A DNA stretch of 64,000 bases from Pseudomonas bubulae (GCF_037023725.1 NZ_CP146077.1:781001-845000); one strand, 5' to 3'. Positions 54,150-64,000 are shown, numbered from the stretch's first letter. Numbers and translations are program-made. Notes: generated from the letters alone by a model not told the origin.

Positions 54150-56288
54150 CTAGGCCGGTATTGCCTTGGCCCTGGCCTCCCGTGACCACACGCGGTGTTG
54201 CCCGATGGCTGCAAAAAAGGCTTTTAGATCCTGGGCATCCTTGATCGCCAGCAACCCTTCATCTGCCTGTAGGTGCAGCACGTCCAGCAGTTGTCTGGCA
54301 TCACCCTGCAAGGCGATGGCCTTGAGGTGCTTGTACGCTTCCAGCAGGTAGTGCAAGGCCACTCCGTCGCCGCTCAGTGCCTTGATCGACGCCGCGCCAC
54401 CCGGTACGTACACCGCGTCGAACGCCACCGAAGGCAAGCCTTCCATCGACGCATCCACAGCCAGCAATGTGCCGTCAGCGGTTTTCACCGGGGCTGACGT
54501 CGGCCCCAGCAATTTGGCGTGGGCACCCTCTGCTGCAAGCGCCTGTTTCAGCGCATCGATCGCTTTGCCATCCACCCCGTTGGCCGCCAGGATCGCCACT
54601 TTTCGGGTTTTGATATTCCCTGCCAGCAGATTGGCCTGGCTCAGGGCCGGTGACTGGGTAAAGCGAGTCTTGCGCTCAGCTACCGTACCGGCCTTGGGTG
54701 CGGGCAAGCCCAGATTTTCGGCGACGCGCCTGGCCAGGCCCAAATCAATATTGGCCAGAATCTCATTCACCTGCCGCGCACGGATAGACTCGCGCTCAAC
54801 TTTACCCAGCTCAAAGCTGTAGGCAGCAATGATGTGCTCTTGCTCATGGTTGCTCATGCTGTTGAAGAACAGCCGCGCCTGGGAGAAATGGTCACCGAAT
54901 GATTCGCTGCGCTGACGGATTTTGTTGGCGTCGATGCGTTCCGGGTAACTCTCAAAACCGCCGTCACTGGCCGCCGGTGGGGTTTCTTTTGGCCAGCCGC
55001 CATCGATCGAGTTGGGTTCGTAGGCTGCACGCCCCTTGTGGAGGGTGCTGCGGTGCTGGGCATCACGCTGGTTGTTGTGGAATGGCGCCACCGGACGGTT
55101 GATCGGGATCTCATGAAAATTCGGCCCGCCAAGGCGACTGATCTGCGTATCCGTATAGGAAAACAGGCGCCCTTGCAGCAACGGGTCATTGGAAAAGTCG
55201 ATCCCTGGAACAATGTGGCCAGGGCAGAAGGCGACTTGTTCGGTTTCTGCGAAAAAATTGTCCGGGTTGCGGTTGAGGACCATTTTTCCCAATGGCGTAA
55301 TCGGTATCAGTTCTTCCGGGATCAGCTTGGTCGGGTCAAGGATATCGAAATCAAACTTATGCTCATCTTCCTCCGGGATGATCTGGACACCGAACTCCCA
55401 CTCCGGGTAATCGCCCGTCTCAATGGCGTCCCACAGGTCACGGCGATGGAAGTCCGTGTCTTTGCCTGCGAGCTTCTGCGCTTCGTCCCACACCAACGAG
55501 CAAGTGCCTACACTTGGGCGCCAGTGAAATTTTACGAAGTTAGACTGGCCTTGCGCGTTGATGAAACGAAAGGTGTGCACGCCAAAGCCCTGCATGCTTC
55601 TCAGGCTTTTCGGAATGGCCCGGTCGGACATGGCCCAAATGACCATGTGAGCGGACTCCGGAACCAGTGAGACAAAGTCCCAGAAGGTGTCATGGGCCGA
55701 GCCGCCAGTAGGGATTTCATTGTGTGGCTCAGGTTTTACAGCATGTACAAAGTCTGGAAACTTCACCGCATCCTGTATGAAAAATACCGGCATATTGTTC
55801 CCGACCAGATCGAAGTTACCTTCGTCGGTGAAAAACTTGACCGCGAAACCGCGAACATCACGCACCGTATCCCCGGAGCCCCGCGGGCCTTGCACGGTGG
55901 AGAAACGCACGAATACGGGGGTTTGCTTGCCGGGGTCCTGCAAGAATCCTGCTTTGGTCAGTGCGCTGTGGGACTTGTACGCCTGAAAATAACCATGAGC
56001 ACCAGTGCCTCGCGCATGCACGATGCGCTCGGGAATACGCTCATGGTCAAAATGCGTGATCTTCTCGCGCATGATGAAGTCTTCGAGCAGCGACGGCCCG
56101 CGCGAACCGGCCTTGAGGGTGTTCTGATTGTCAGCAATCTTCACCCCTTGGTTGGTTCGTAAGGCCTGATCGGTGGCGTCGTCGCGAAAGGTTTCAAGGC
56201 TTTCCAGTTTGACGTTGGTGTTACCACGATCCAGGGTGTCGGTGCCGGCCATCTGGCTCTTGTTGGAAGACGGTTTTTTGCTGCTCAT
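54150..56288 (-). CDS. katE: Large-subunit catalase HPII
   Basis: 712 residues: long N-terminal arm, catalase core with the active-site His region [14 protein letters not shown] and the heme-tyrosine motif [14 protein letters not shown], and a C-terminal DJ-1/glutamine-amidotransferase-like domain (about 560-712) that defines the large-subunit clade. It destroys hydrogen peroxide in the cytoplasm in stationary or stress phase. AAGGAG precedes the ATG at 56288. Upstream stands an AlgU-like promoter motif. The gene is monocistronic. Confidence 0.96.
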   Translation of the reverse strand: MSSKKPSSNKSQMAGTDTLDRGNTNVKLESLETFRDDATDQALRTNQGVKIADNQNTLKAGSRGPSLLEDFIMREKITHFDHERIPERIVHARGTGAHGYFQAYKSHSALTKAGFLQDPGKQTPVFVRFSTVQGPRGSGDTVRDVRGFAVKFFTDEGNFDLVGNNMPVFFIQDAVKFPDFVHAVKPEPHNEIPTGGSAHDTFWDFVSLVPESAHMVIWAMSDRAIPKSLRSMQGFGVHTFRFINAQGQSNFVKFHWRPSVGTCSLVWDEAQKLAGKDTDFHRRDLWDAIETGDYPEWEFGVQIIPEEDEHKFDFDILDPTKLIPEELIPITPLGKMVLNRNPDNFFAETEQVAFCPGHIVPGIDFSNDPLLQGRLFSYTDTQISRLGGPNFHEIPINRPVAPFHNNQRDAQHRSTLHKGRAAYEPNSIDGGWPKETPPAASDGGFESYPERIDANKIRQRSESFGDHFSQARLFFNSMSNHEQEHIIAAYSFELGKVERESIRARQVNEILANIDLGLARRVAENLGLPAPKAGTVAERKTRFTQSPALSQANLLAGNIKTRKVAILAANGVDGKAIDALKQALAAEGAHAKLLGPTSAPVKTADGTLLAVDASMEGLPSVAFDAVYVPGGAASIKALSGDGVALHYLLEAYKHLKAIALQGDARQLLDVLHLQADEGLLAIKDAQDLKAFFAAIGQHRVWSREARAKAIPA

Positions 56289-56372
56289 CAGACTAAACTC
56301 CTTGTATGCGAAAGCCCTGTGGTAAGGGCTTTGTAGACAAATACCGCCCAAGCGGATGCGAGTTGCCTAAGT

Positions 56373-56400
56373 ACTGACGTCTGGCCGTTACCGTCGTTCC
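56373..56400 (-). promoter_or_regulatory. Possible AlgU/ECF-type promoter of katE
   Basis: Minus strand GGAACGA (56400-56394), 16 bases, then TCAGT (56377-56373), the same geometry as the ersA promoter. It lies about 85 bases before the katE start. The -35 and -10 each miss one or two consensus bases. Confidence 0.5.
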
Positions 56401-56541
56401 TTTTTTCTGACCTTTAGTCGTCTTATTGCCAAATCAAAGGTTTGTGCGCAAATAAATGCTAAGTGCATCTATACGGACAGGCTAAAATGCGCGCCCGGCT
56501 TACCGCTGAACTTCTATTTACGCGCCCACAAGGTTCGCTAC

Positions 56542-57549
56542 GTGATTGAGTTTCATAACGTTCATAAAACTTACCGGGTTGCCGGTAAGGACATCCCCGC
56601 GCTGCACTCCACCACTTTGCGTGTTGAGAGCGGCCAGGTGTTCGGCCTGATAGGCCACTCCGGTGCGGGTAAAAGTACATTGCTGCGCCTGATCAACCGC
56701 CTCGAAACGCCGAGCGGCGGCAAAATCATCGTCGATAACGAAGACGTGACCGCGATGGACGCCAACGGCCTGCGCCGTTTCCGTCAGCAGGTCGGCATGA
56801 TTTTCCAGCACTTCAACCTGCTGGCTTCCAAGACCGTGGCTGATAACGTCGCGATGCCTCTGACACTGGCCGGTGAATTGTCCCGCAGTGCTATTGATAA
56901 GCGCGTTGCAGAGTTGCTCGAGCGCGTGGGCCTGTCTGATCACGCCAAAAAATACCCGGCCCAACTTTCAGGCGGCCAAAAACAGCGTGTGGGCATTGCC
57001 CGTGCGCTGGCCACCAAGCCAAAAGTGTTGCTGTGCGACGAAGCCACCAGCGCCCTCGACCCGCAAACCACCGCCTCGGTGCTGCAATTGCTGGCCGAGA
57101 TCAACCGTGAGCTGAAGTTGACCATCGTGCTGATCACCCACGAGATGGATGTTATCCGTCGCGTGTGTGACGAAGTGGCAGTGATGGACGCGGGGGTGAT
57201 CGTTGAGCAAGGCCCGGTGGCCGATGTATTCCTGCACCCCAAGCACCCGACCACCAAGCGTTTTGTGCAGGAAGACGAGCAGATCGACGAGAGTGAGCAG
57301 CGCGACGATTTCGCTCATGTACCTGGTCGCATCGTACGCCTGACCTTCCAGGGCGAAGCTACCTACGCACCACTGCTGGGCACAATCGCCCGCGAAACAG
57401 GTGTGGACTACAGCATCCTGGCCGGTCGTATTGACCGCATCAAAGACACCCCTTATGGGCAATTGACCCTCGCCATCACCGGTGGCGATATGAAAGCGGC
57501 GTTCGCCCGCTTCGTTGCCGCTGACGTTCATATGGAGGTGCTGCGCTAA
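56542..57549 (+). CDS. metN: Methionine ABC transporter ATPase
   Basis: 335 residues: Walker [10 protein letters not shown], signature [15 protein letters not shown], Walker [15 protein letters not shown], switch ITHEM, and a C-terminal NIL domain (about 265-335) for methionine sensing. GTG start. Its TAA overlaps the metI ATG (TAATG). First gene of the metNIQ operon, matching PA5503. Confidence 0.94.
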   Translation: MIEFHNVHKTYRVAGKDIPALHSTTLRVESGQVFGLIGHSGAGKSTLLRLINRLETPSGGKIIVDNEDVTAMDANGLRRFRQQVGMIFQHFNLLASKTVADNVAMPLTLAGELSRSAIDKRVAELLERVGLSDHAKKYPAQLSGGQKQRVGIARALATKPKVLLCDEATSALDPQTTASVLQLLAEINRELKLTIVLITHEMDVIRRVCDEVAVMDAGVIVEQGPVADVFLHPKHPTTKRFVQEDEQIDESEQRDDFAHVPGRIVRLTFQGEATYAPLLGTIARETGVDYSILAGRIDRIKDTPYGQLTLAITGGDMKAAFARFVAADVHMEVLR

Positions 57550-58223
57550 TGGACGCTTTCTTGAGTTTTTTCTCCAATATCGACTGGCTGGAAATCTGGC
57601 TGGCTACCGGCGACACCCTGATGATGCTCGGCGGTTCGCTGCTGTTTACCATCGTGTTGGGCCTGCCGCTGGGCGTGCTGCTGTTTTTGTGCAGCCCGCG
57701 CCAACTGTTTGAACAAAAGGCGGTGTATGCCTTTCTGTCGCTGGCGGTGAACATTCTGCGCTCGCTGCCGTTCATCATCCTGCTGATTGTGATGATCCCC
57801 TTCACGGTACTGATTACCGGCACCTCGCTGGGCGTTGCCGGCGCCATCCCACCACTGGTGGTCGGCGCCACGCCGTTCTTCGCCCGTCTGGTGGAGACTG
57901 CCTTGCGTGAAGTGGACCGCGGCATCATCGAGGCGACCCAGGCCATGGGCGCCAGCACGCGGCAGATCATCACCAGCGCCCTGTTGCCTGAGGCGCGCCC
58001 TGGTATCTTTGCGGCGATCACCGTGACCGCCATTACCCTGGTGAGCTACACCGCGATGGCCGGTGTGGTGGGCGCAGGTGGTCTGGGCGATCTGGCGATC
58101 CGCTTCGGTTATCAGCGCTTCCAGACCGACGTGATGATCGTCACGGTGGTGCTGCTGCTGATTCTGGTGCAGATTCTGCAAACCGTTGGCGACAGGCTGG
58201 TGGTGCATTTTTCGCGCAAGTAA
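57549..58223 (+). CDS. metI: Methionine ABC transporter permease
   Basis: 224 residues, five membrane segments, with the MetI pattern GLPLGVLLFLCSPRQLFEQKAVY and coupling segment EATQAMGASTRQIITSALLPEARPGI. Coupled to metN by a one-base overlap; metQ follows after 81 bases with two hairpins. Confidence 0.94.
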   Translation: MDAFLSFFSNIDWLEIWLATGDTLMMLGGSLLFTIVLGLPLGVLLFLCSPRQLFEQKAVYAFLSLAVNILRSLPFIILLIVMIPFTVLITGTSLGVAGAIPPLVVGATPFFARLVETALREVDRGIIEATQAMGASTRQIITSALLPEARPGIFAAITVTAITLVSYTAMAGVVGAGGLGDLAIRFGYQRFQTDVMIVTVVLLLILVQILQTVGDRLVVHFSRK

Positions 58224-58250
58224 GTACCCCCCGGATTAATAAACGTAACC

Positions 58251-58287
58251 GCCAGCCTGTGGCTGGCAGATACCTGATTTCAGGTAT
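58251..58287 (+). other. Two tandem hairpins before metQ
   Basis: GCCAGCC-TGT-GGCTGGC at 58251-58267 and ATACCTGA-TT-TCAGGTAT at 58270-58287, both perfect, ending just before the AAGGAG of metQ. They may protect the 3' side for higher binding-protein expression, or control its translation. Confidence 0.7.
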
Positions 58288-58304
58288 TCCCAAGGAGTTG
58301 CTGC

Positions 58305-59075
58305 ATGAAGAAGTTATTTGCTGCTGTGGCCGCTGTTGCGGCGTTCTCGGCCCACGCGGGCGATCTGTCGGTTGCGGCCACCCCAGTGCCTCACGCCGAA
58401 ATCCTGGAGTTCGTGAAACCTGCACTGGCCAAAGAGGGTGTAAACCTCAAGGTCAAGGTGTTCACCGACTACATCCAGCCAAACGTGCAGGTGGCCGAAA
58501 AGCGCCTGGACGCCAACTTCTTCCAGCACCAACCGTACCTGGATGAGTTCAACAAGGCCAAGGGCACCCACCTGATCAACGTTGCAGCCGTTCACCTGGA
58601 GCCGCTGGGCGCTTACTCGAGCAAGTACAAAAAGCTGGATGAAATCAAAGACGGTTCTACCGTGGTGATCCCGAATGACGCCACCAACGGCGGCCGTGCG
58701 CTGTTGTTGCTGGATAAGGCCGGGCTGATTACGCTCAAGGACAAGACCAACATCCTGTCGACACCCAAAGACATTACCGCCAACCCCAAGAAGCTGAAGT
58801 TCCGCGAGTTGGAAGCAGCCACCATTCCACGGGTGCTGACCCAGGTTGATCTGGCGCTGATCAACACCAACTACGCGCTGGAAGCCAAGCTGAACCCGGA
58901 AACAGACGCACTGGTCATCGAAGGCAGCGACTCGCCTTACGTGAATATTCTGGTAGCTCGCCCGGATGACAAGGACTCGGCTGACATGCAAAAGCTGGTT
59001 GCAGCCCTGCACAGCCCGGAAGTGAAAGCGTTCATTCTTGAGAAGTACAAAGGCGCCATCGTTCCGGCGTTCTGA
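58305..59075 (+). CDS. metQ: Methionine-binding protein
   Basis: 256 residues. Signal peptide KLFAAVAAVAAFSAHA, cut before GDLSVAA, with no lipobox cysteine, so a free periplasmic protein unlike E. coli MetQ. MetQ fold: TPVPHAEILEFVKPALAKEGV, VKVFTDYIQPNVQV, IPNDATNGGRALLLLDKAGLI. Last gene of metNIQ. Confidence 0.93.
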   Translation: MKKLFAAVAAVAAFSAHAGDLSVAATPVPHAEILEFVKPALAKEGVNLKVKVFTDYIQPNVQVAEKRLDANFFQHQPYLDEFNKAKGTHLINVAAVHLEPLGAYSSKYKKLDEIKDGSTVVIPNDATNGGRALLLLDKAGLITLKDKTNILSTPKDITANPKKLKFRELEAATIPRVLTQVDLALINTNYALEAKLNPETDALVIEGSDSPYVNILVARPDDKDSADMQKLVAALHSPEVKAFILEKYKGAIVPAF

Positions 59076-59104
59076 CACCCACTGTCGGAGCAATCCCGCC
59101 CCTC

Positions 59105-59190
59105 TGTGGGAGCGGGCTTGCTCGCGATGGCATCATTGCGGTTTGTCTGAAAGACCGTGTCGCCTGCATCGCAGGCAAGCCAGCGCCCAC
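59105..59190. repeat. REP-type inverted pair, decayed right arm
   Basis: Left arm TGTGGGAGCGGGCTTGCTCGC intact; the right arm reads GCAGGCAAGCCAGCGCCCAC, with several mismatches. Lies between convergent metQ and the SCO gene. Confidence 0.82.
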
Positions 59191-59213
59191 CCAGTAACCT
59201 GCAGACCCCCTCC

Positions 59214-59849
59214 TTACTTGCGTTCAACCAATCCCGGCAACTGGGCAACCATCTTCTGGTTGTTGAACGGTGCGCGGATAAACCCTCGCTGAGTGCCGTC
59301 CGGCCCGATCAGCGCAAGATTGCCACTGTGATCCACCGTGTAGTTCGCCTTGCTGGTATCGGCGGGAATAAATGGGATGCTCACCGCGTTGGCGAGTGTC
59401 TGCAGCTCTTCAATGGAGCCCGGCGTCAGCCCCACAAACTGCGGGTCAAAGTAGCCCAGGTATTGCTTGAGCTGCTGCGGCGTGTCGCGATGGGGATCAA
59501 CGCTGACCAGCACGATCTGCAGCTTGTCCTGTACCTCTTTGGGCAGCTCGCTTTTGATCTGGCGCAGTTGGGCGAGGGTGGTCGGGCAAATGTCCGGGCA
59601 GAAGGTGTAGCCAAAAAACAGCATGCTCCACTTGCCTTTCAGCGCGTTCATCACCACCGGCTGACCATCCTGGTTGGTCATCGTCACGTCCGGCAGTTGG
59701 CGGCTTTGCGGCAGCAAAATGATCCCGGCATCGATCAGCGACGTGTTATCGCCCTGGTTTTTACCCGACATCATTTTGTTAAACGTCAGGCCCATGACCA
59801 AGGCCACCAGCGCAACGAGAATAAAGACGGTCTTTTGAATTTTAGTCAT
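59214..59849 (-). CDS. SCO1/SenC copper chaperone
   Basis: 211 residues. An N-terminal membrane anchor ([16 protein letters not shown]) then a thioredoxin-fold with the copper site CPDIC (Cys84, Cys88) in [17 protein letters not shown] and His174 in TVDHSGN. It delivers copper to the CuA centre of cytochrome c oxidase. Its ATG overlaps the cyoE stop (ATGA). Last gene of the assembly operon, which runs right to left. Confidence 0.94.
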   Translation of the reverse strand: MTKIQKTVFILVALVALVMGLTFNKMMSGKNQGDNTSLIDAGIILLPQSRQLPDVTMTNQDGQPVVMNALKGKWSMLFFGYTFCPDICPTTLAQLRQIKSELPKEVQDKLQIVLVSVDPHRDTPQQLKQYLGYFDPQFVGLTPGSIEELQTLANAVSIPFIPADTSKANYTVDHSGNLALIGPDGTQRGFIRAPFNNQKMVAQLPGLVERK

Positions 59850-60745
59850 AGGTTCAACATCAGATAGTGGTCGACAAGCAGCGCGATAAACAGCAGGAAC
59901 AGGTAGTAGATAGAGTACTTGAACGTGTTGATCGCCGCGTGCGGCTGGGTGCCACGGTACAGCACCCACGCCCAATGCAGAAAGCGTGCGCCCAACCCTA
60001 GCGCACAGCCCAGATAGAGCAAGCCGCTCATATGGATCACAAACGGCAGCAGACTCACTGCCAGCAGGGCACAGGTGTACAGCAGGATATGCACCTTGGT
60101 GTAGTGTTCGCCGTGAGTGACCGGCAGCATCGGGATATCGGCCTTGGCGTATTCTTCCTTGCGATGAATGGCCAGGGCCCAGAAATGCGGCGGGGTCCAG
60201 GCGAAGATGATCAACACCAGCAGCAACGGCTCGGCGGTGACCTGCCCGGTAACCGCCACCCAACCCAGCAGCGGTGGGGCAGCCCCGGCGAGCCCCCCGA
60301 TAACGATATTTTGCGGTGTGGCCCGTTTCAAAAAACCGGTGTAGATCACCGCATAGCCGAGCAACGACGCCAGCGTCAGCCAGGCTGTCAGCGGATTGGT
60401 AAACACCAGCAGCAATCCCATGCCCGCCAGCGCCAGCAACAGAGCGAAGGTCAGCGCAGCAACCGGCGACACTCGCCCCTGTGCCAGCGGGCGCTTGTGG
60501 GTGCGGGCCATGACGGCGTCAATGCGCCGGTCCACTACATGATTGACCGCGGCCGCAGCACCGGCACACAGGCTGATGCCCAGATTGCCGAAGATCAGCA
60601 CCGGCCAGGGCACGCCGGCGCGGGTCGCCAGGAACATGCCCACCAGCGACGTAATCAGCATCAAGACCAGCACCTTGGGCTTGGTCAGCTCCAGATAATC
60701 GCGCCACAACGCCCGCTGTGCCTGCTCGCCCATCAAGGTCGCCAC
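59846..60745 (-). CDS. cyoE: Heme O synthase (protoheme IX farnesyltransferase)
   Basis: 299 residues, about nine membrane segments, UbiA superfamily, with [20 protein letters not shown] as the first Asp-rich motif and a C-terminal one (late DH.LMLNL end). Adds the farnesyl chain to heme b; ctaA next door turns heme O to heme A. Overlaps the ctaA gene by 13 bases. Named ctaB in oxidase clusters. Confidence 0.94.
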   Translation of the reverse strand: MATLMGEQAQRALWRDYLELTKPKVLVLMLITSLVGMFLATRAGVPWPVLIFGNLGISLCAGAAAAVNHVVDRRIDAVMARTHKRPLAQGRVSPVAALTFALLLALAGMGLLLVFTNPLTAWLTLASLLGYAVIYTGFLKRATPQNIVIGGLAGAAPPLLGWVAVTGQVTAEPLLLVLIIFAWTPPHFWALAIHRKEEYAKADIPMLPVTHGEHYTKVHILLYTCALLAVSLLPFVIHMSGLLYLGCALGLGARFLHWAWVLYRGTQPHAAINTFKYSIYYLFLLFIALLVDHYLMLNL

Positions 60746-61782
60746 GGTTGTTCTCCTTTGAGGCTGTAGGTCCAGCGGGAAAATCGTGGCGCCCGGGCCC
60801 GTACCAGCACTGCGCGTGCGTGGTAATTGACCAGCACCAGGGTCAGCAGCAAAGCCGCACCCCCGGCGTTGTGGGCCACCGCCACTGCCAGCGGCAAGCC
60901 AAACAGCACATTGCTCAGGCCCAGGCCGATCTGTGCCGCCAGCGCCACCAGCAGTAACCCCGCAAGACGGCTCATGCCGACCTTGCGCAATTGCCAGGCC
61001 AGACCCAGCAGCACGCCGGTCAGCAGCATGGCGCCCAAACGATGGGTGAGGTGAATCGCTGTACGGGCTTCGCTGTCCAGTTGCCCACCCAGATAGTTGG
61101 GGCCAATGTGCTGAGTCAGATGAAAACCATTGGCGAAATCGGCTTCAGGCCACCATTGGCCATGGCAGGTCGGCACATCAACACACGCCACGGCGGCATA
61201 GTTGGAGCTGACCCATCCCCCCAATGCGATCTGCAGGATTGCCAGCATCAGCCCGGCGCTGGCCCAACGTTGCAAACGCCGCGGTACCGCCAGCGCGGGC
61301 AATACGCCAGAGAGGCGCAAGGTCAGCAAAAACAGCAAACTCAAGGTGGCAAAGCCGCCGAGCAGATGCCCGGTGACAACCTGCGGCCATAGTTTGAGCG
61401 TCACCGTCCACATGCCAAAGGCCGCCTGGGCGATCACCACCAGCAGGATAAACAGCGGCAGCTTGAGCGGCTGATCGGGCAAGTGCCGCTGCCGCCAGGC
61501 ACGGGCTGCCAGGAGTACGATCATCAGGCCCAGGGTGCCAGCGAAGTAACGATGGGTCATCTCGCTCCACCCTTTATCGGCCTCCACCGGGGTATCGGGA
61601 AAATGCAGCTCGGCATGGGCCAGTTGCGCCTCGGTCTTGGGCACGCTGATAAAACCGTAGCAGCCCGGCCAGTCAGGGCAGCCCAGCCCTGCATGGGTCA
61701 GGCGGGTGTAGGCGCCGAGCAGCACCACCACCAGCGCCAGCAAGGTGGCAAGCAAGGCGAGACGAAATCCGGCTTTGGCCAT
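60733..61782 (-). CDS. ctaA: Heme A synthase
   Basis: 349 residues, eight membrane segments in two halves, heme-binding histidines in [12 protein letters not shown] and [10 protein letters not shown], and the paired-cysteine loop [12 protein letters not shown] near the start. It oxidises heme O to heme A for aa3 oxidase. Overlaps cyoE by 13 bases at its 3' end. Preceded by a small SCO-like protein gene. Confidence 0.93.
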   Translation of the reverse strand: MAKAGFRLALLATLLALVVVLLGAYTRLTHAGLGCPDWPGCYGFISVPKTEAQLAHAELHFPDTPVEADKGWSEMTHRYFAGTLGLMIVLLAARAWRQRHLPDQPLKLPLFILLVVIAQAAFGMWTVTLKLWPQVVTGHLLGGFATLSLLFLLTLRLSGVLPALAVPRRLQRWASAGLMLAILQIALGGWVSSNYAAVACVDVPTCHGQWWPEADFANGFHLTQHIGPNYLGGQLDSEARTAIHLTHRLGAMLLTGVLLGLAWQLRKVGMSRLAGLLLVALAAQIGLGLSNVLFGLPLAVAVAHNAGGAALLLTLVLVNYHARAVLVRARAPRFSRWTYSLKGEQPWRP

Positions 61783-61793
61783 GGCGTAGCCCT

Positions 61794-62387
61794 CTATCCG
61801 ATATTGGACAGCTTCAGCAGCAGGCGCAGGTCGTTGAGCACGTCCTTGCCGATCACCCCGTAGGCGTAGCGCAGCACCAGATTGCCGTGGGGGTCGATGA
61901 TCCACAGTTGCGCTGCACCGTTGCCCTCGGCACCCTGCGTATAAGTTGGCAGGTCCAGGGCGTAGCGCTGCAGTTGCGGGTATTCGAGTTGCAGCTTGGC
62001 CGCGTAGGCCGCATCTACGGGGTGTGCCGCTGCCAGTGCGTGGGTTGCGCGGGAGGCATCGCGACCCAGGCCGATCTGCAGCTGGCGGGCCAGGTACACC
62101 AGTTGCTGGCAATCCGTAGCGCAACCCTGAGGCGCGGTCACCAGCAGCTGCCAGCGTTGTTCATCGGCCGTCACCCCAAGGGCAGCGCGGCTTTGCCCGT
62201 TGCCGATTAGCTCGCCGTGGTAGCTGCGGCTTTCGGGCAGCCAGAATTTGAGTTGGTACATGCACGTGGCCAGCACCATCGGGCCGACGGTGAGCAGCAA
62301 AATAAGGATCAGTTGCAAGCGCCCGCGCCGTCGTGTGGTCGGGGGCAGGGTGCGTGTGCTTTCAGGCGGATTGATGGCCGTTCCCAT
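61794..62387 (-). CDS. Oxidase-cluster membrane protein with SCO-like CxxxC
   Basis: 197 residues: basic cytoplasmic N-terminus, one anchor (LQLILILLLTVGPMVLATCMYQL), then a periplasmic domain with CATDC (Cys89, Cys93) followed by helical LARQLQIGLGRDASRATHAL and a late WIIDPHGNLVLRYAYG, all as in SCO/thioredoxin folds. It corresponds to PA0111, whose role is unknown. The CxxxC spacing equals the SCO copper site, so a metal or thiol role is possible. The 5' end overlaps SURF1 by 26 bases. Confidence 0.78.
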   Translation of the reverse strand: MGTAINPPESTRTLPPTTRRRGRLQLILILLLTVGPMVLATCMYQLKFWLPESRSYHGELIGNGQSRAALGVTADEQRWQLLVTAPQGCATDCQQLVYLARQLQIGLGRDASRATHALAAAHPVDAAYAAKLQLEYPQLQRYALDLPTYTQGAEGNGAAQLWIIDPHGNLVLRYAYGVIGKDVLNDLRLLLKLSNIG

Positions 62388-63099
62388 GGCGTTTCTCCTG
62401 AGCAGTGTGCCAGCCGAGATACAGATAAAGACCGAGTAACGCCAGTGCCATGGCGAACCATTGCACGGCATAGGCGGTGTGTTTTTCCGGGCCCATGCCC
62501 GTGGAGATCAGTGGCCAGTCGGCCAGATACGCTGCGGGCCCGGGGGCGATGCGCACCTCGTCGGCAAAGCCTTCACGGCCCAGTTCGGCCCACAGTTTGG
62601 CTGGCATCACAGCCGTCACCAGCCGTGGCCAGGGTGCGCCCAGCGGGTCGGGGTGCAGCTGGAAGGGCGCTCCCGGTGATTCGTAGACCCAGGCCTGAAT
62701 ATCCAGTATCTGCTCCGGGGTGCTGAACTCGGGTGGCTTAAGGCGGCTCGGCCATGGCAACCAGCCGCGATTAAGCCACAGCCACTGGCCGCTGGCCTGA
62801 TCCTGAAAGGGCTGCAGCAACTCCACACCGACCTTGCCATCGCGCATGCGGTTGTCCAGGAGCAGGCTGTGTTGACCGTCGAAATGGCCGCGCAGCTGCA
62901 CGCGGCGAAAGGCCGGATCATCGAAGGTGAGCAATTGCCCGACGGTCACCGGTGCAGCCACCTGACGCTCGGCGTAGTGGTTGAGCAACTCACGCTTTTG
63001 CTCGCCCCGGTCAAGCTGCCAGAAGCCCAGAAACACCAGCAGCGGCAGCACCGCCAACACCACCAGCGTGGGGGCAAAACCAGGGCGAAAGCGCGTCAT
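62362..63099 (-). CDS. SURF1 family oxidase assembly protein
   Basis: 245 residues with two membrane segments, one at each end (LVVLAVLPLLVFLGFWQLDRG; WFAMALALLGLYLYLGW), and the SURF1 marks LNRGW and NH..YA.QWF. Helps insert heme A into subunit I. Its ATG overlaps the coxC stop (ATGA). Confidence 0.92.
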   Translation of the reverse strand: MTRFRPGFAPTLVVLAVLPLLVFLGFWQLDRGEQKRELLNHYAERQVAAPVTVGQLLTFDDPAFRRVQLRGHFDGQHSLLLDNRMRDGKVGVELLQPFQDQASGQWLWLNRGWLPWPSRLKPPEFSTPEQILDIQAWVYESPGAPFQLHPDPLGAPWPRLVTAVMPAKLWAELGREGFADEVRIAPGPAAYLADWPLISTGMGPEKHTAYAVQWFAMALALLGLYLYLGWHTAQEKRHGNGHQSA

Positions 63100-63983
63100 A
63101 GCACGTAAACAAACAAGAACAAGCCGAGCCACACAACATCAACAAAATGCCAGTACCAGGTTGCGGCCTGGAATCCGAACTGGTGCTCGGCATTGAAGTG
63201 GCCGCGCACAATACGGATCAGCATGATCAGCAAAATCAGCGCGCCGATGGTCACGTGGGCACCGTGAAAACCGGTGAGCATAAAGAAGGTCGCACCATAG
63301 ATGCCTGAGCCCAGAGTCAACCCCAGCTCTTTGTAGGCGTGAACATATTCCTCGGCCTGGAACCCCAGGAAGCCTGCACCCAGCAACACCGTCAGCCCCA
63401 GCCAGAACTTCAACGCGCCGCGATGGCCCTTGTTCAGTGCATGGTGGGCGATGGTCAGGGTGACGCTGGAACTGACCAGCAATACGGTGTTGAGCAGCGG
63501 CAAGCCCCACGGGCTGATGGTGCCTTTGGGGGGCGGGTACAGGGCAGGGTCGGGGGTGTGCAGCAGTGGCCAGGTGAACTGAAAGTCGGGCCACAGCATA
63601 TGTGCCACTGCCTTGCTGCCTTCGCCCCCCAACCACGGGCCGGCAAAGTGGCGTACATAAAACAGCGCACCAAAAAAGGCGAGAAAGAACATCACCTCGG
63701 AAAAAATAAACCAGGTCATGCCCCAGCGAAAGGAGCGGTCGAGCTGCGAGCTGTAAAGCCCGGCGCGACTCTCTTTGATCACCGCGCCAAACCAGCCGAA
63801 CATCATGTAGGCAACGATCAGACCGCCGACGAAAAAGATCAGCGGCCCGTGGGATTCAGGCCGCGCCGCCTTCAGATCGTTGAACCATGTCCCCAGTCCA
63901 TACACCGTGACCAGCAAGCCAATGGTGGCAATGATCGGCCACTTGCTTTGCGCCGGGACGTAGTACTGATCGTGAGTTGCCAT
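63096..63983 (-). CDS. coxC: Cytochrome c oxidase subunit III
   Basis: 295 residues, seven membrane segments, starting MATHDQYYVP. Marks: F..SEVMFFLAFFGALFYVRHFAG, FMLTGFHGAHV, and the end WYWHFVDVVWLGLF. Part of the aa3-type proton-pumping oxidase. GGAG precedes the ATG near the window end; coxB, coxA and ctaG are expected just beyond the right edge. Confidence 0.95.
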   Translation of the reverse strand: MATHDQYYVPAQSKWPIIATIGLLVTVYGLGTWFNDLKAARPESHGPLIFFVGGLIVAYMMFGWFGAVIKESRAGLYSSQLDRSFRWGMTWFIFSEVMFFLAFFGALFYVRHFAGPWLGGEGSKAVAHMLWPDFQFTWPLLHTPDPALYPPPKGTISPWGLPLLNTVLLVSSSVTLTIAHHALNKGHRGALKFWLGLTVLLGAGFLGFQAEEYVHAYKELGLTLGSGIYGATFFMLTGFHGAHVTIGALILLIMLIRIVRGHFNAEHQFGFQAATWYWHFVDVVWLGLFLFVYVL

Positions 63984-64000
63984 GGGGCGTTCTCCTTATC

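Overview
The window is chromosomal DNA of a Pseudomonas that is not P. aeruginosa; the REP repeat type and gene complement fit the fluorescens/putida side of the genus. The evidence is gene order. From about 32.4 to 59.1 kb the genes follow the P. aeruginosa PA5479-PA5505 order: gltP, small genes, algB-kinB, ampDh2, dgcH, nuclease, dsbA, cytochrome c4, engB, polA, DUF2782, thrB, znuA/zur-znuCB, lipoprotein, metNIQ. The 10.3-20.4 kb block follows PA0342-PA0330 (thyA to rpiA). The last 4.8 kb is the aa3 cytochrome oxidase block (PA0108-PA0114). No tRNA, rRNA, prophage, insertion sequence or CRISPR array was seen. Comparisons with P. aeruginosa are from memory.

Layout. 0-6.7 kb: the 3' end of a degenerate M3-peptidase-like gene, a TpbA-type periplasmic tyrosine phosphatase, a three-subunit membrane-bound FAD dehydrogenase of the gluconate 2-dehydrogenase type, a solute-binding protein and a DUF4399 protein. 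6.7-20.4 kb: core metabolism, with serA divergent from a D-2-hydroxyglutarate dehydrogenase, then thyA, lgt, ptsP-rppH, ilvA and rpiA. 20.4-23.7 kb: an accessory stretch with two tandem SdiA-regulated (YjiK-like) proteins, an AT-rich gap and an unrecognised protein with two internal repeats. 23.7-30.3 kb: a compact sulfur-scavenging operon (two SfnB-type flavoproteins, an LLM monooxygenase, a MetQNI-type importer) preceded by two very small ORFs. 30.4-34.6 kb: a methyltransferase, an SpmAB-like membrane protein, gltP and a DUF1328 peptide. 34.6-43.7 kb: an envelope-stress and surface-lifestyle block (AlgB/KinB, AmpDh2, DgcH, DsbA). 43.9-54.1 kb: cytochrome c4, engB, the sRNA ersA, polA, thrB and the zinc-uptake regulon. 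54.1-64 kb: katE, metNIQ and the cytochrome oxidase assembly genes, ending in coxC near the window edge.

Regulatory themes. A clear AlgU-type promoter lies in front of ersA, and a similar but weaker motif lies in front of katE. A good sigma-54 motif stands in front of a small gene divergent from algB, whose product is itself an NtrC-type activator. Methionine/sulfur uptake is present twice (27.8-30.3 kb and 56.5-59.1 kb), and all its binding proteins lack a lipobox. Eight REP-type inverted pairs in two sequence subclasses sit at gene ends, together with one larger inverted doublet upstream of algB.

No wholly new system is obvious. The best candidates for undescribed biology are the small-ORF/hairpin leader of the sulfur operon, the two-repeat unknown protein, the degenerate M3 peptidase, and the sigma-54-driven small protein next to algB.
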